Numbered from the stretch's first letter, positions 16,475-24,993 are shown. The stretch: 49,407 nucleotides of DNA from Candidatus Villigracilis proximus (GCA_016715195.1 JADKBB010000064.1:1-49407), one strand, 5' to 3'. Notes: generated by a model not told the origin, from the sequence alone. Numbers and translations are program-made.

Positions 16475-17689
16475 TTATTTTATCAATCCTAGCTTTTTGC
16501 CTGCGGTTTCGATCACGTCCATTGCGTGTTCGATGTCCGCGGGTTCGTGCGCCGCGGTGACGGTTGCCCGCAGGCGGGCGAGACCTGCTTCTACGGCAGG
16601 AGAAACGACCGGCAGCACAAAGACATCCTGATGTTGTACTTCGCGGGTCATGGAGAAGGCTGTGTCATCATCTCCGCAAATGACAGGGACAATGGCGGTT
16701 TCAGTTAACAGGGTGTTGAAGCCCATGCCTTTTAATCCGCTAATAAATTGTTTTGTGTTTTCGTTGAGTCTCTCAATGCGCCAGGGTTCATCTAAAATGA
16801 CTTTGAAGGCTTCGTTGGCGGCTGCGGCTTGCGCGGGGGGCAGTGCGGCTGAAAAAATATACGCGCGGCTCGCATGACGTAAATAAGTGATGATCTCTGA
16901 TTTCGCGGCCACATATCCGCCGACCGAAGGGATGGTCTTGCTCAATGTGCCCATTTTGATATCGATCACGTCGCCGTCCATGCCGAAATATTCTTCGATG
17001 CCGCGGCCTGTTTTTCCGAGTACGCCAAGTGAATGGGCTTCATCGATCATCAGCCATGCATTGTACTTTTTGCATAATTCAACCATCTTGGGCAGGTCAA
17101 TAATGTCGCCGTCCATGCTGAAAACCGAGTCGGCAACGACAAGTTTTGCAACTTCTGCGGGTGCATTTTTAAGCAGACCTTCAAGATGTGTCAGATCATT
17201 GTGGCGGTAGCGGCGGAATTCCGCACCAGACATGAGACAACCATCCACGATCGAGGCGTGATTGATCTTATCTGAGAACACGTAATCGCCGCGTCCCATC
17301 AGCGTGGAAATGACCGATAGATTTGTTGCATAGCCCGATGTGTAGGTGATCGCGGCTTCGGTATGTTTGAAGTCTGCGATGGTCTCTTCGAGTTCGTTGT
17401 GAATGGTGAGCGTGCCAGCCAGAGTGCGCACGCCGTTCGTGCCGGTGCCAAATTTATCAACTGCTTTTTTGGCGGCTTCATTAATGCGCGGGTGGCCGAC
17501 CAATCCCAAATAACTATAAGAAGCGTACATGCCCATCTCACGTCCGTGTACCACGGCTTTGGCTCCGCCGCGCATTTCCTGCACGGGTTGGTTGTAAAAA
17601 TACAGGTCATTTGTCTTAAGATAATGAATGCGATCCGTCATCGCTTTGATACGACGGGTCACAGAGTCATCGGTATTATGGAAATCCAT
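16475..17689 (-). CDS. Alpha-oxoamine synthase family PLP enzyme (KBL/BioF/SPT-like)
   Basis: A 404-residue fold-type I PLP enzyme. Family signatures are YLGLVGHPRINEAAKKAV, the glycine-rich FGTGTNGVRTLAGT, DEAHSLGVLGKTGRGIEE (the Asp and His contact PLP), and the PLP Lys in GTLSKTIPSVGGY near residue 248. These enzymes condense glycine, alanine or serine with an acyl-CoA. The glycine C-acetyltransferase, 8-amino-7-oxononanoate synthase and serine palmitoyltransferase types are too alike to separate here, and no biotin, threonine or sphingolipid neighbours help. It has its own terminator, and about 77 bases separate it from ligA. Confidence 0.85.
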   Translation of the reverse strand: MDFHNTDDSVTRRIKAMTDRIHYLKTNDLYFYNQPVQEMRGGAKAVVHGREMGMYASYSYLGLVGHPRINEAAKKAVDKFGTGTNGVRTLAGTLTIHNELEETIADFKHTEAAITYTSGYATNLSVISTLMGRGDYVFSDKINHASIVDGCLMSGAEFRRYRHNDLTHLEGLLKNAPAEVAKLVVADSVFSMDGDIIDLPKMVELCKKYNAWLMIDEAHSLGVLGKTGRGIEEYFGMDGDVIDIKMGTLSKTIPSVGGYVAAKSEIITYLRHASRAYIFSAALPPAQAAAANEAFKVILDEPWRIERLNENTKQFISGLKGMGFNTLLTETAIVPVICGDDDTAFSMTREVQHQDVFVLPVVSPAVEAGLARLRATVTAAHEPADIEHAMDVIETAGKKLGLIK

Positions 17690-17766
17690 TTGGTGCCTCC
17701 GGGATCAGAATATTATAAGTTTAGTCGAGTGGAAAGTTTCTGTCTAGTTGAATGTGAAGAAGTGAA

Positions 17767-19821
17767 TTATTCGCCGGCAAGTTTCCGCAATTCGGCTTCA
17801 TTCAAGATCTTCACGCCTAATGATTGCGCTTTTTCTGCCTTTGATCCGGGGTTTTCGCCCAATACAAGATAGCTTGTTTTCTTGCTGACGCTATCGGTCA
17901 CTTTGCCGCCGTTGCTTTCGATGAATTCTTTTACCCCATCGCGTGATAGCGTGGGAAGTGTGCCGGTCACTACAAAAGTAAACCCGCTCAACGCGCCTTC
18001 TTTCTTCTTTTCATCTTTCTTTGCAACAGGCCACACACCCGCAGCATTCAACTTCTTCAACACTTTTTGATTCGCAGGTTGTGAGAACCAATCCACGAGT
18101 GACTCGGCGATGTTAGGTCCCAGCCCTTCGATCTGCTGAAGTTCATCTGCATTAGCTTTTGATAAGTCAGATAAATTTCCAAACGTGCGGGATAGATCGC
18201 CCGCCATGACTTCGCCCACCCCATGAATTCCCAGCGCAATGATCAAACGGTTCAAACTCTGACCTTTGGCCTGCTCCAGCGACTTGAGCAGATTCTCCGC
18301 CTTTTTTTCTGCAAACCCTTCCAGCCCAAGCAGTTGATCTTTGTTCAGAGTGAACAAATCTGCCACATCTTTGACCAGACCTGCTTCGATAAGTTGTTCC
18401 ACAATTTTGATGCCAAGCCCAACGATATCCATCGCGCCGCGTGAGACAAAGTGCTCAATATTCCGCACCAACTGCGCGGGGCAGGCCGCGTTGACACAGT
18501 ACCACGCCACTTCACCTTCGAAGTGTTCCACAGCCTGAGAACAGGCAGGGCATTTCGTGGGCGGCTTATATGTCTTTTCTTTACCAGAGCGCGCATCCAC
18601 CACCGGCCCGATGACATAAGGAATCACTTCGCCTGCACGTTTGATCAATACACGATCACCCACGCGGATATCTTTTTCAGCGATGAAATCAAAGTTGTGC
18701 AGTGTGGCGCGTTCTACAACTACGCCGCCAATTTCAACCGGCTCCAGCATGGCATACGGAGTGAGTACACCCGTGCGCCCAACAGCCACGCCGATATCGC
18801 TTAAGGTGGTTGTCACTTCACGAGCAGGGAATTTGAATGCAATTGCGCCGCGCGGATCTTTGCCTGTGAATCCCAGATCAGCGGCAAGGTTTAAATCATC
18901 AATTTTGATGACCATGCCGTCTGCTTCGTAGGGGAGTGTGTCGCGGCCTTCGCCCCATGTTTCGGTGTAACTAATCGCAGAATCAAGATCATCAAAACGT
19001 TTTGCAATATCTGTGACTGGGAATCCCAGCGCTTTTAGATATTCCAAAATCTCCCACTGTGAAGTTGGGACTTTTCCGCCTTCTGAGTAGACGATCTGAT
19101 AGACCAGCAATGTCAACGGGCGTGAGGCGGTCAACTGCGGGTCAAGCTGACGTAACGAACCCGCCGCCGTATTGCGCGGATTAAGATACGTCTTTTCGCC
19201 CGCTTCTTCGAGCTTGCGATTTAGTTCTTCAAATTCTTTGTTGGGAATAAACGCTTCACCGCGCACGACCAAGTACGACGGTGGACGATTGACCATGGAC
19301 GATTTGACGGTCTGCGGTCTGTCGTCTATGGTCTGAACAGGTATCCTCAACGGGATCGCGCGTATCGTCCGCAGGTTAGAGGTGATGTCTTCGCCGATCT
19401 CACCATCGCCGCGGGTGGCGCCCTGTACGAAGAGTCCATCACGATAATGCAGAACAACCGATAAGCCGTCTATCTTTGGCTCAACGACAAACTTTGCTTT
19501 TTCAACACGGTCATCTATTTTTTTGACTCGTTCAAACCAGGCGCGGGCATCGTCGCCGCCAAAGGCATTGGCTAGCGAGAGAATAGCCGCAGGGTGGCGA
19601 ATCTTGTCGAAACGGTCAGCAGGCCTGGCACCGGCGCGTTGCGTTGGGCTGTCAGATGTGATCCATTCCGGGTGCAGGGATTCGATCCGCTTGAGTTCGT
19701 TTAACAGGCGGTCATATTCCAGATCGCTGATGATGGGCGCATCCAGCACGTGATACCGATAATTGTGTGCGTTGACTTGCGCCTTAAGTTCTTCATATTG
19801 GGAGAGGAGTTTGTCTGCCAT
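17767..19821 (-). CDS. ligA: NAD-dependent DNA ligase LigA
   Basis: A 684-residue bacterial DNA ligase with the usual order: Ia domain (YRYHVLDAPIISDLEYDRL), adenylation domain with the nucleophilic Lys116 in EPKIDGL, OB fold, zinc ribbon (CPAC...CVNAACPAQ, about 420-446), helix-hairpin-helix region (GIHGVGEVMAGDL) and BRCT domain (about 605-684). It seals nicks using NAD+. Residues about 161-182, just before LVVRGEAF, are an insertion absent from typical LigA and encoded by a run of degenerate 7-base units (19277-19338). A perfect TATAAT lies six bases upstream of the ATG, so the mRNA may be leaderless. Confidence 0.95.
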   Translation of the reverse strand: MADKLLSQYEELKAQVNAHNYRYHVLDAPIISDLEYDRLLNELKRIESLHPEWITSDSPTQRAGARPADRFDKIRHPAAILSLANAFGGDDARAWFERVKKIDDRVEKAKFVVEPKIDGLSVVLHYRDGLFVQGATRGDGEIGEDITSNLRTIRAIPLRIPVQTIDDRPQTVKSSMVNRPPSYLVVRGEAFIPNKEFEELNRKLEEAGEKTYLNPRNTAAGSLRQLDPQLTASRPLTLLVYQIVYSEGGKVPTSQWEILEYLKALGFPVTDIAKRFDDLDSAISYTETWGEGRDTLPYEADGMVIKIDDLNLAADLGFTGKDPRGAIAFKFPAREVTTTLSDIGVAVGRTGVLTPYAMLEPVEIGGVVVERATLHNFDFIAEKDIRVGDRVLIKRAGEVIPYVIGPVVDARSGKEKTYKPPTKCPACSQAVEHFEGEVAWYCVNAACPAQLVRNIEHFVSRGAMDIVGLGIKIVEQLIEAGLVKDVADLFTLNKDQLLGLEGFAEKKAENLLKSLEQAKGQSLNRLIIALGIHGVGEVMAGDLSRTFGNLSDLSKANADELQQIEGLGPNIAESLVDWFSQPANQKVLKKLNAAGVWPVAKKDEKKKEGALSGFTFVVTGTLPTLSRDGVKEFIESNGGKVTDSVSKKTSYLVLGENPGSKAEKAQSLGVKILNEAELRKLAGE
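19277..19338. repeat. Degenerate heptamer array inside ligA
   Basis: On the plus strand the bases fall into 7-base units: GGACGAT, TGACCAT, GGACGAT, TTGACGG, TCTGCGG, TCTGTCG, TCTATGG. The block is in frame in ligA and corresponds to the extra residues 161-182. Similar 7-base periodicity occurs at 49308-49371. Confidence 0.7.
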
Positions 19822-19827
19822 GAGTGC

Positions 19828-19833
19828 ATTATA
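19828..19833 (-). promoter_or_regulatory. Predicted -10 box of ligA (leaderless)
   Basis: A perfect TATAAT on the minus strand ends six bases before the ATG at 19821. Transcription would begin at or next to the A of the start codon. No Shine-Dalgarno sequence fits between them. Confidence 0.6.
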
Positions 19834-19842
19834 GCCGAATGC

Positions 19843-19871
19843 AAAACCCGCCTGAAAGATTCAGACGGGTT
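19843..19871 (-). terminator. Terminator after the MinD-partner gene
   Basis: On the minus strand AACCCGTCTGAA and TTCAGGCGGGTT form a stem with one mismatch, followed by TTTG. It separates the MinD/partner transcript from ligA. Confidence 0.65.
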
Positions 19872-19876
19872 GATTA

Positions 19877-20209
19877 CTAATCTATTTTTTTCCAAATATC
19901 AGAAGGCGGGCGGGTGAGCGGGCGGGTTTGCGCAGAGAGCCGTGATTGATAATAGGTTTCCTCTGCCGTTGAAAATCTGGTCACTTCAAATAAATTCCGT
20001 TCCACCAGAAGGTCTGCAACTTTTTTTGTTTCGTCACGGGTGAATTCCAGTTTTTCTTCAAACTCTGTCAGGCTAAAACGACCAAGCCGGATCACAAAAT
20101 TTAAAGCAGAGCGCAGCGGCTCGGAAAATAAAACGACATCAGAAGGTCGAATATCTTCTGTGCGGGCTTCAAGCTCTTTAATTGCAATTTCATACGTTGA
20201 TTCACTCAT
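19877..20209 (-). CDS. Small winged-helix-like partner of a MinD-type ATPase
   Basis: A 110-residue soluble protein of unknown function. Its middle (RPSDVVLFSEPLRSALNFVI, then FTRDETKKVADLLVERNLFEV and a short beta pair) reads like a winged helix. The pattern Pro-x-Asp, Pro-Leu-Arg, Thr/Ser-Arg-Asp, Leu, Phe-x-Val/Ile, Tyr can be lined up with the 124-residue protein at 25224-25598. Each of the two lies near a MinD-like ATPase gene, here 30 bases downstream of it on the same strand. It may be a regulator or an adaptor of that ATPase. Confidence 0.7.
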   Translation of the reverse strand: MSESTYEIAIKELEARTEDIRPSDVVLFSEPLRSALNFVIRLGRFSLTEFEEKLEFTRDETKKVADLLVERNLFEVTRFSTAEETYYQSRLSAQTRPLTRPPSDIWKKID

Positions 20210-20239
20210 GGTTAAATTCCCTTTTGCAAAAAAATTGCA

Positions 20240-20995
20240 CTAGGCCTTTAATTGATCCACGAGGCTGCGTAAGGCTTTGGTCATTATATTATCAGGGTAT
20301 TGAATTGCAAAAATTCCAGAGCTGGCAAGGGTCATCATTTCATCTGAATGCGGGAATACCGCTGCGACGGTGGCGTTGTAGGTTTGTTCAACACGGGTGC
20401 GTACATCTGCGAGATCAAACGTGCTGGGAACTTTGTTCACGACCATCAGCATCTTCGGCACGTCAAGTTTCTTGGCAACATCCACTGTGACGATCGTGCC
20501 TTGGTAATCCTGTGAGTCAGGGCGCAGAATGATGACCAGCGCATCTGAAATGGCGATGGAAAGCAGAGTCTCTTCGTTTAATCCCGGGTGGGTATCGATC
20601 AAAAGGAAATCAAGATTTAATTTATCAACCACATCGCGGAAGCCGTCGTTGAGCAAGCCAACGTCATAGCCTTCACGTAGAATGCGCGCGATCTCACCAG
20701 CTTTAATGCTGGAAGGGATCAGGAAAATTTGTCCTTTAATGTCGCCGCCGATCAGACCGGTTACATCGTGCGCGGCATCTTCAATCGAGCATTTTCCCCA
20801 AAGATAATCGTTTAAGGAGTGAACCATTTCTGATTCATCCAGATTGAACAGTACATGAATACCGGGTGATGCAATGTCTGTGTCGACCACGCCGACTCGA
20901 TATCCATCCATTGCCAGTAATGCAGATATGTTTGCAGTGGTATTGGATTTTCCTGTACCACCACGAAAGGAGTGAACTGAAATAATTTTAGACAT
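20240..20995 (-). CDS. MinD/ParA-like P-loop ATPase
   Basis: A 251-residue deviant-Walker-A ATPase. HSFRGGTGKSNTTAN at the N-terminus contains the P-loop; DTDIASPGIHVLF follows as switch I and LLIDTHPGLNEETLLSI as Walker B/switch II; VVNKVP is the base-recognition segment. Such ATPases dimerise on ATP and position or regulate partner complexes on the membrane or nucleoid. The C-terminus does not form an obvious MinD-type amphipathic helix. It is strikingly similar to the protein at 24194-24979, and both are paired with a small winged-helix-like protein. A strong promoter lies upstream. Confidence 0.85.
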   Translation of the reverse strand: MSKIISVHSFRGGTGKSNTTANISALLAMDGYRVGVVDTDIASPGIHVLFNLDESEMVHSLNDYLWGKCSIEDAAHDVTGLIGGDIKGQIFLIPSSIKAGEIARILREGYDVGLLNDGFRDVVDKLNLDFLLIDTHPGLNEETLLSIAISDALVIILRPDSQDYQGTIVTVDVAKKLDVPKMLMVVNKVPSTFDLADVRTRVEQTYNATVAAVFPHSDEMMTLASSGIFAIQYPDNIMTKALRSLVDQLKA

Positions 20996-21048
20996 CTTTC
21001 CTCGCCAGTTTATGATATTCTTGCCGGACGGTTTTATTAATTGAATGG

Positions 21049-21076
21049 ATTATAGCCTAACTAACCTGAAAGTCAA
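21049..21076 (-). promoter_or_regulatory. Predicted sigma70-type promoter of the MinD-like gene
   Basis: On the minus strand TTGACT and a perfect TATAAT are separated by 16 bases. A leader of about 45 bases with GAGGAAAG precedes the ATG at 20995. It points away from the ECF sigma gene. Confidence 0.7.
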
Positions 21077-21101
21077 TTCCCTACTTTTCCAGTCCCGTTT
21101 A

Positions 21102-21110
21102 TGTTATATT
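21102..21110 (+). promoter_or_regulatory. Predicted extended -10 promoter of the ECF sigma gene
   Basis: TGTTATATT is an extended -10 box (TGnTATATT). It places transcription start near 21117, which excludes the upstream in-frame ATG at 21101 and favours the ATG at 21176. Confidence 0.5.
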
Positions 21111-21175
21111 CCACAGGCTCCGATGCCATATTCAACCATATCAACCCTTTTACACCCCTCCTAACTACTAATTAT

Positions 21176-21730
21176 ATGGAAAATATTTCCAAACAAATTT
21201 ACCAAGAAGCCAGTGATGAGATTCTGATACAGCAGTATAAGGCTGGAAGTCAGGATGCGTTTGACGTACTCTATCAGCGTCATCTTCCGGGTGTTTACAA
21301 GCGCGTGCGCTGCGTGATCCCTGAAAACGATGTTGAAGACGTGACACAGGATGTATTCATCGCGGCCTTAAAGTCACTTTCTTCATTTCGGGGTGATTCG
21401 CAATTTCGAACCTGGCTGCGTACTTTAACCAATCATAAAGTAGCCGAGTTTTACAGGAAACGCACCCGAAAGCAGGAGCCGCTTCTCGCTCCGCTTTCCG
21501 AGGCTTCCGGTCGAATGGAAGGCGCTACTTCCCAGGTTTTGGAAGAGCGCATTTTTATTCAAAACGCCTTAAAAAAATTACCCGAAAATTATCGGGAGAT
21601 CATTCTTCTGCGTTTCGCGGAAGATATGCAATTCAATGAGATCGCAGAGCTTACCCATCAAAATCTCGAAGCCTCCAAGTCACTGTTTCGCAGAGCCATT
21701 GCGGCCCTTCGAAATCATCTGGATGAATAA
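21176..21730 (+). CDS. ECF-family RNA polymerase sigma factor
   Basis: A 184-residue sigma-70 family factor with region 2 (DAFDVLYQRHLPGVYKRVR, DVEDVTQDVFIAALKSL, FRTWLRTLTNHKVAEFYRKR) and region 4 (LPENYREIILLRFAEDMQFNEIAELTHQNLEASKSLFRRAIAALR). The frame is open from 21101, but the extended -10 box lies over that start, so the ATG at 21176 is chosen. The next gene overlaps the end of this one and encodes a membrane protein, and a PrsW protease gene follows. This order recalls the sigma/anti-sigma/site-1-protease arrangement of SigW-RsiW-PrsW in Bacillus. Confidence 0.9.
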   Translation: MENISKQIYQEASDEILIQQYKAGSQDAFDVLYQRHLPGVYKRVRCVIPENDVEDVTQDVFIAALKSLSSFRGDSQFRTWLRTLTNHKVAEFYRKRTRKQEPLLAPLSEASGRMEGATSQVLEERIFIQNALKKLPENYREIILLRFAEDMQFNEIAELTHQNLEASKSLFRRAIAALRNHLDE

Positions 21731-22217
21731 ACCTATGGATCAATCTGGAAAAAATTCCAACTTAATAAAAGATAGCAACCGGCTGGCGGATTTTACCGAT
21801 CAAGTTCTGAATGGAAAACTCGAAAAAGTCGAATCAAACGTGGACGGGGAACTGCTCGGCCTCGAGGAAACGATTCTGCGCCTGAAGAGTTCCATCCCGT
21901 CCACTCCGCTTGACCAGGCAGCTATCAAACAAATGCAGGTGCGCCTGAAAACTCGAATACAACGTGAAGCCCGCGAAGTGCAGCCGCCCTTTTGGAAAAA
22001 ATGGATTGAGATCGTATCCCGCCCGCAACTTGGAATGGCTTTTGCGGTTGCTTTGGTACTTGTAGTACTTGTCATCTTCTCGCCTTCTTTATCCACCGCT
22101 GGCCCTGCACCTCTTACCGGAACAGCGCTGGCTCCATCTTCAACCAAAAATATATTGATCGTCAGTATCGCAGCCGGGGTGATGTTAATTTTTTTCTGGA
22201 TGAAACGCCCCAAATAA
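21723..22217 (+). CDS. Probable membrane-bound anti-sigma factor
   Basis: A 164-residue protein without clear database-type motifs. An N-terminal cytoplasmic part of about 90 residues (FTDQVLNG, LLGLEETILRLK) is followed by two hydrophobic segments (about 105-122 and 143-158). It starts inside the last codons of the ECF sigma gene (ATG at 21723, or 21735), so the two are coupled. No HxxxCxxC zinc motif is visible, unlike the anti-sigma factor at 33022. By position it is the likely anti-sigma partner, but this is inferred. A perfect terminator follows. Confidence 0.65.
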   Translation: MNKPMDQSGKNSNLIKDSNRLADFTDQVLNGKLEKVESNVDGELLGLEETILRLKSSIPSTPLDQAAIKQMQVRLKTRIQREAREVQPPFWKKWIEIVSRPQLGMAFAVALVLVVLVIFSPSLSTAGPAPLTGTALAPSSTKNILIVSIAAGVMLIFFWMKRPK

Positions 22218-22240
22218 AAAAACGCCCGGTTCTTATATAA

Positions 22241-22280
22241 AAGCGATGACAAACTTTACCTTGTCATCGCTTCTTTTTTT
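22241..22280 (+). terminator. Rho-independent terminator between the sigma operon and prsW
   Basis: A perfect 12-base stem AAGCGATGACAA / TTGTCATCGCTT with an 8-base loop, followed by CTTTTTTT. The in-frame ATG at 22246 lies within the stem and is therefore unlikely to be used as the prsW start. Confidence 0.9.
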
Positions 22281-22303
22281 AATCATTTTGTCACCTTTTG
22301 GGC

Positions 22304-22332
22304 TTGCAGGTCATTTATACATACGGTATTAT
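22304..22332 (+). promoter_or_regulatory. Predicted promoter of prsW (leaderless)
   Basis: TTGCAG (22304-22309) and TATTAT (22327-22332) are 17 bases apart. The ATG at 22339 is six bases beyond the -10 box, so translation would start at or near the first transcribed base. Confidence 0.6.
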
Positions 22333-22338
22333 TCTTTT

Positions 22339-23448
22339 ATGCTCATCTATGTTGCTTTAGGTATCGCGTTTCTGATTCCAGTCGGATTTTTAGCCCTTGT
22401 GCGTAAGTTTGATTTGTTTAAGACCGGACAGTATCACTTAAATTTGATTACCATTCTGGGGGGAGTTGGCGCATATTTTTTGGCTGCATGGATCAATCCG
22501 ACCCTGATTGCCGCCGGTTGGGTGACGCGCGACGTAGTAATTCAAGTTACCGCGCCCATTCTTGAAGAATTCCTAAAAGCCGTGATCTTAATTTATCTTG
22601 TCAAACGGGCTGAATTTAATTACGTTGTAGATGGTGCAATTTACGGCTTTGGCGCGGGGATTGGTTTCGCCATTATCGAAAATTTCCAATATATTACGAA
22701 TAACCCTGAAGTTGCTCTGCCGCTTGCGCTTGCGCGCGTATTTTCCACTAACCTCGTCCACGCTACCGCCAGCGGAGTGATTGGCACAGCCCTTGCATAC
22801 CGTCGTGGAGATGCCTCCTGGCGGGGATGGCTTTTTATTGCAATTGGTTATATTTTTTCCATAGGATTTCACATGGGTTTTAACACCATGGTCAATGGGG
22901 GAACTTTCCTGATCTTTGCCATCGCATTTGGCTTTGTTGGCGTCGGATTGATTTTCTATGTCATCAGGCAGGGTTTGAACACTCAAAAAATGTGGGTTGG
23001 TGAAACGCTTGGCGATCAAGACCGGGTGACAAAATCAGAAGTGCAGATCGTACAGAATATTGAGGACATAAACAAGAAAATTCTGGAACCGGTTAAAAAG
23101 CAATTTGGCGCCCACAAAGTGCCAGTGGTTGAGAAGATTATCTATAATCAGGCTGAGATGGGTGTTAAGCGTAAATTACTTGAATCAACGCCGAGTGAAA
23201 GTAAACGCAAGGAAATTGAGGCCATCGTTCAAAAACTTGCGAAAGAAATGGTTGTGCTGCAAAAAGAAGCTGGTTTTTATTGTATGATGTTTGTGCGCAG
23301 GGTTTACCTTGAACAGAACGCAAAAGTTTTCGATTCTCTCTCTGCCCGTATCGCAGAATCAAGCACAGGTCAAAAGGGAGGCGGGTTGTGGGATCGGGCG
23401 AATCAGCGTATGAAACCGTCTCCGGCACAGGAAGAAGAAAAATCATGA
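22339..23448 (+). CDS. prsW: PrsW family intramembrane protease
   Basis: A 369-residue protein with an N-terminal membrane domain of about eight helices and a cytoplasmic tail of about 130 residues. PrsW motifs are present: EEFLKA (the catalytic Glu-Glu-x3-Lys), FAIIENFQY, HATASG and HMGFN. In Bacillus, PrsW makes the first cut in the anti-sigma factor RsiW. Here it follows an ECF sigma/membrane-protein pair, so it may cut that partner. The frame is open from 22246, but that start lies in a terminator stem; the ATG at 22339 has a promoter just upstream. The stop overlaps the next gene (ATGA). Confidence 0.85.
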   Translation: MLIYVALGIAFLIPVGFLALVRKFDLFKTGQYHLNLITILGGVGAYFLAAWINPTLIAAGWVTRDVVIQVTAPILEEFLKAVILIYLVKRAEFNYVVDGAIYGFGAGIGFAIIENFQYITNNPEVALPLALARVFSTNLVHATASGVIGTALAYRRGDASWRGWLFIAIGYIFSIGFHMGFNTMVNGGTFLIFAIAFGFVGVGLIFYVIRQGLNTQKMWVGETLGDQDRVTKSEVQIVQNIEDINKKILEPVKKQFGAHKVPVVEKIIYNQAEMGVKRKLLESTPSESKRKEIEAIVQKLAKEMVVLQKEAGFYCMMFVRRVYLEQNAKVFDSLSARIAESSTGQKGGGLWDRANQRMKPSPAQEEEKS

Positions 23449-24179
23449 ACGAAGACATCACCAGACGATTAAAAGAATCCACCATGTTTAATGGACTCTC
23501 GGATGATGCACTCATTGCGCTTGCCGAGAAAACATCCCTGCGGAAATTGGCAATGGGCGACGTGCTGATGCGTAAAGGGGATTTTGGCGATTCACTTTTT
23601 TTGATTCATGAAGGCTGGGTAAAGATCGTCACAACGAATTCAGATGGCGATGAATTAATTCTCAACAAGTGCGGCCCCGGTGAATCGATCGGTGAGATGG
23701 CATTGCTCGATCAAGACCCGCGCTCTGCAACTGTAATCGCACTGGAAGATGTGGAGGCACTTGAATTAAGCAGGGATGTTTTTGAGGAGATTCTCGACCA
23801 ACGCCCGGATGTTTCATTTGCCGTCATTCGCGGTTACTCCAGGCGGCTTCGTTTTGCCACGAATTACATTGAGAGAGCCATTGATTGGACCCAAAAGATC
23901 GCGGCTGGTGATTACTCATTTATTGACCAGACACAGCCGATTATCGATCAAAAAAATTCAAATGATAATAAAGCCATTCAGCTGCTCTCTGCGTTCTTTA
24001 TCATGGTGAGAAAAGTTAAAGAGCGTGAAGATGGTTTGAAAAAACAATTGGAAAAATTAACTTTCGAGATCGATCAGGTTCGCAGGAAACAGGAATTTGA
24101 AGAGATCACAGGTACCGAGTTTTACGCAAACCTAAAAGAGCAGGCAAAGACTTTGCGTCAGAAACGCACACAGCAATAA
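23445..24179 (+). CDS. Cyclic-nucleotide-binding domain protein with C-terminal coiled coil
   Basis: A 244-residue protein. Residues about 15-130 form a cNMP-binding domain (GDVLMRKGDFGDSLFLIHEG, GPGESIGEMALLDQDPRSATV), where the Glu of the phosphate-binding cassette and the Arg of PRSATV are the usual cyclic-phosphate contacts. No helix-turn-helix follows, so it is not a CRP-type transcription factor. Instead the last 40 residues are a charged helix with KLTFEIDQVRR and EITGTEFYANLKEQA, a motif shared with the GAF protein at 29014. The start overlaps the prsW stop, and a MinD-like ATPase follows 14 bases later. It probably senses cAMP or a related nucleotide and passes the signal to the ATPase; this is inferred. 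Confidence 0.85.
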   Translation: MNEDITRRLKESTMFNGLSDDALIALAEKTSLRKLAMGDVLMRKGDFGDSLFLIHEGWVKIVTTNSDGDELILNKCGPGESIGEMALLDQDPRSATVIALEDVEALELSRDVFEEILDQRPDVSFAVIRGYSRRLRFATNYIERAIDWTQKIAAGDYSFIDQTQPIIDQKNSNDNKAIQLLSAFFIMVRKVKEREDGLKKQLEKLTFEIDQVRRKQEFEEITGTEFYANLKEQAKTLRQKRTQQ

Positions 24180-24193
24180 TTTCTGGAGGACTA

Positions 24194-24979
24194 ATGAACA
24201 AAGGCAAAATTGTTTCAATTCATTCATTTCGTGGCGGAACGGGAAAGTCCAACACCACAGCCAACCTTGCGGCACAGGTTGCCATGGCTGGTAAACGTGT
24301 GGGCGTTGTTGATACCGACATTCAATCTCCCGGTATTCATGTTTTATTTGGCTTGGATGAAAATAAAATGGGCAAGACCATGAATGACTTCCTGCATGGC
24401 ACAGCCACCATTCGCGAGATCGGCTTTCCCATTGGCGATCATGTTGGCGGCGCCGAAGGTCTCTCCAAATTGGCGGGAAAAAATCTCTGGCTTTTTCCAT
24501 CCAGCATCCGCGGACGTGAGATCAGCCAGATATTAAGAGACGGCGTTGATTTTAATAAGCTGAACGAAGGCTTGCAAACTACGATCTCAGAATTTGATCT
24601 GGATTATCTTTTTATTGATACTCATCCCGGTTTGAATGAAGAGACTCTGCTTTCGATTGCCACGTCAGATGTTCTAATTATTATTCTCCGCCCTGATAAT
24701 CAAGACCTGCAAGGTACTTCTGTCACTGTGGATATTGCGCGTAGTTTGGATGTTCCCAATCTTATGCTGATGGTCAACAAGGCGCTGCCTAAATATGATT
24801 TTGCTGAAATTAAGAATGAGATCGAAGCCAAATTTAATGCGCCGGTTGCCGGAGTTCTGCCGCTCTCATTTGATATTGCTGAAAACGCCAGCGGCGACCT
24901 CTTCTCTCTGCGTTATCCAGATCATCAATGGTCGCAGGCATTGCGCGGTGTGGCTCAGGCCGTTCTGGCTGTGGAATAA
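24194..24979 (+). CDS. MinD/ParA-like P-loop ATPase, second copy
   Basis: A 261-residue paralogue of the ATPase at 20240. It shares HSFRGGTGKSNTTAN, RVGVVDTDIQSPGIHVLFGL, FIDTHPGLNEETLLSIA and SDVLIIILRPDNQDLQGT almost residue for residue. The start has a GGAGG ribosome-binding site. It is preceded by the cNMP-binding gene and followed by a small zinc-type protein and a winged-helix-like protein. The shared operon suggests an ATPase switch controlled by a nucleotide signal. No partner membrane protein equivalent to MinC or MinE is recognisable. Confidence 0.85.
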   Translation: MNKGKIVSIHSFRGGTGKSNTTANLAAQVAMAGKRVGVVDTDIQSPGIHVLFGLDENKMGKTMNDFLHGTATIREIGFPIGDHVGGAEGLSKLAGKNLWLFPSSIRGREISQILRDGVDFNKLNEGLQTTISEFDLDYLFIDTHPGLNEETLLSIATSDVLIIILRPDNQDLQGTSVTVDIARSLDVPNLMLMVNKALPKYDFAEIKNEIEAKFNAPVAGVLPLSFDIAENASGDLFSLRYPDHQWSQALRGVAQAVLAVE

Positions 24980-24993
24980 ATGGGAGCGAAAAA

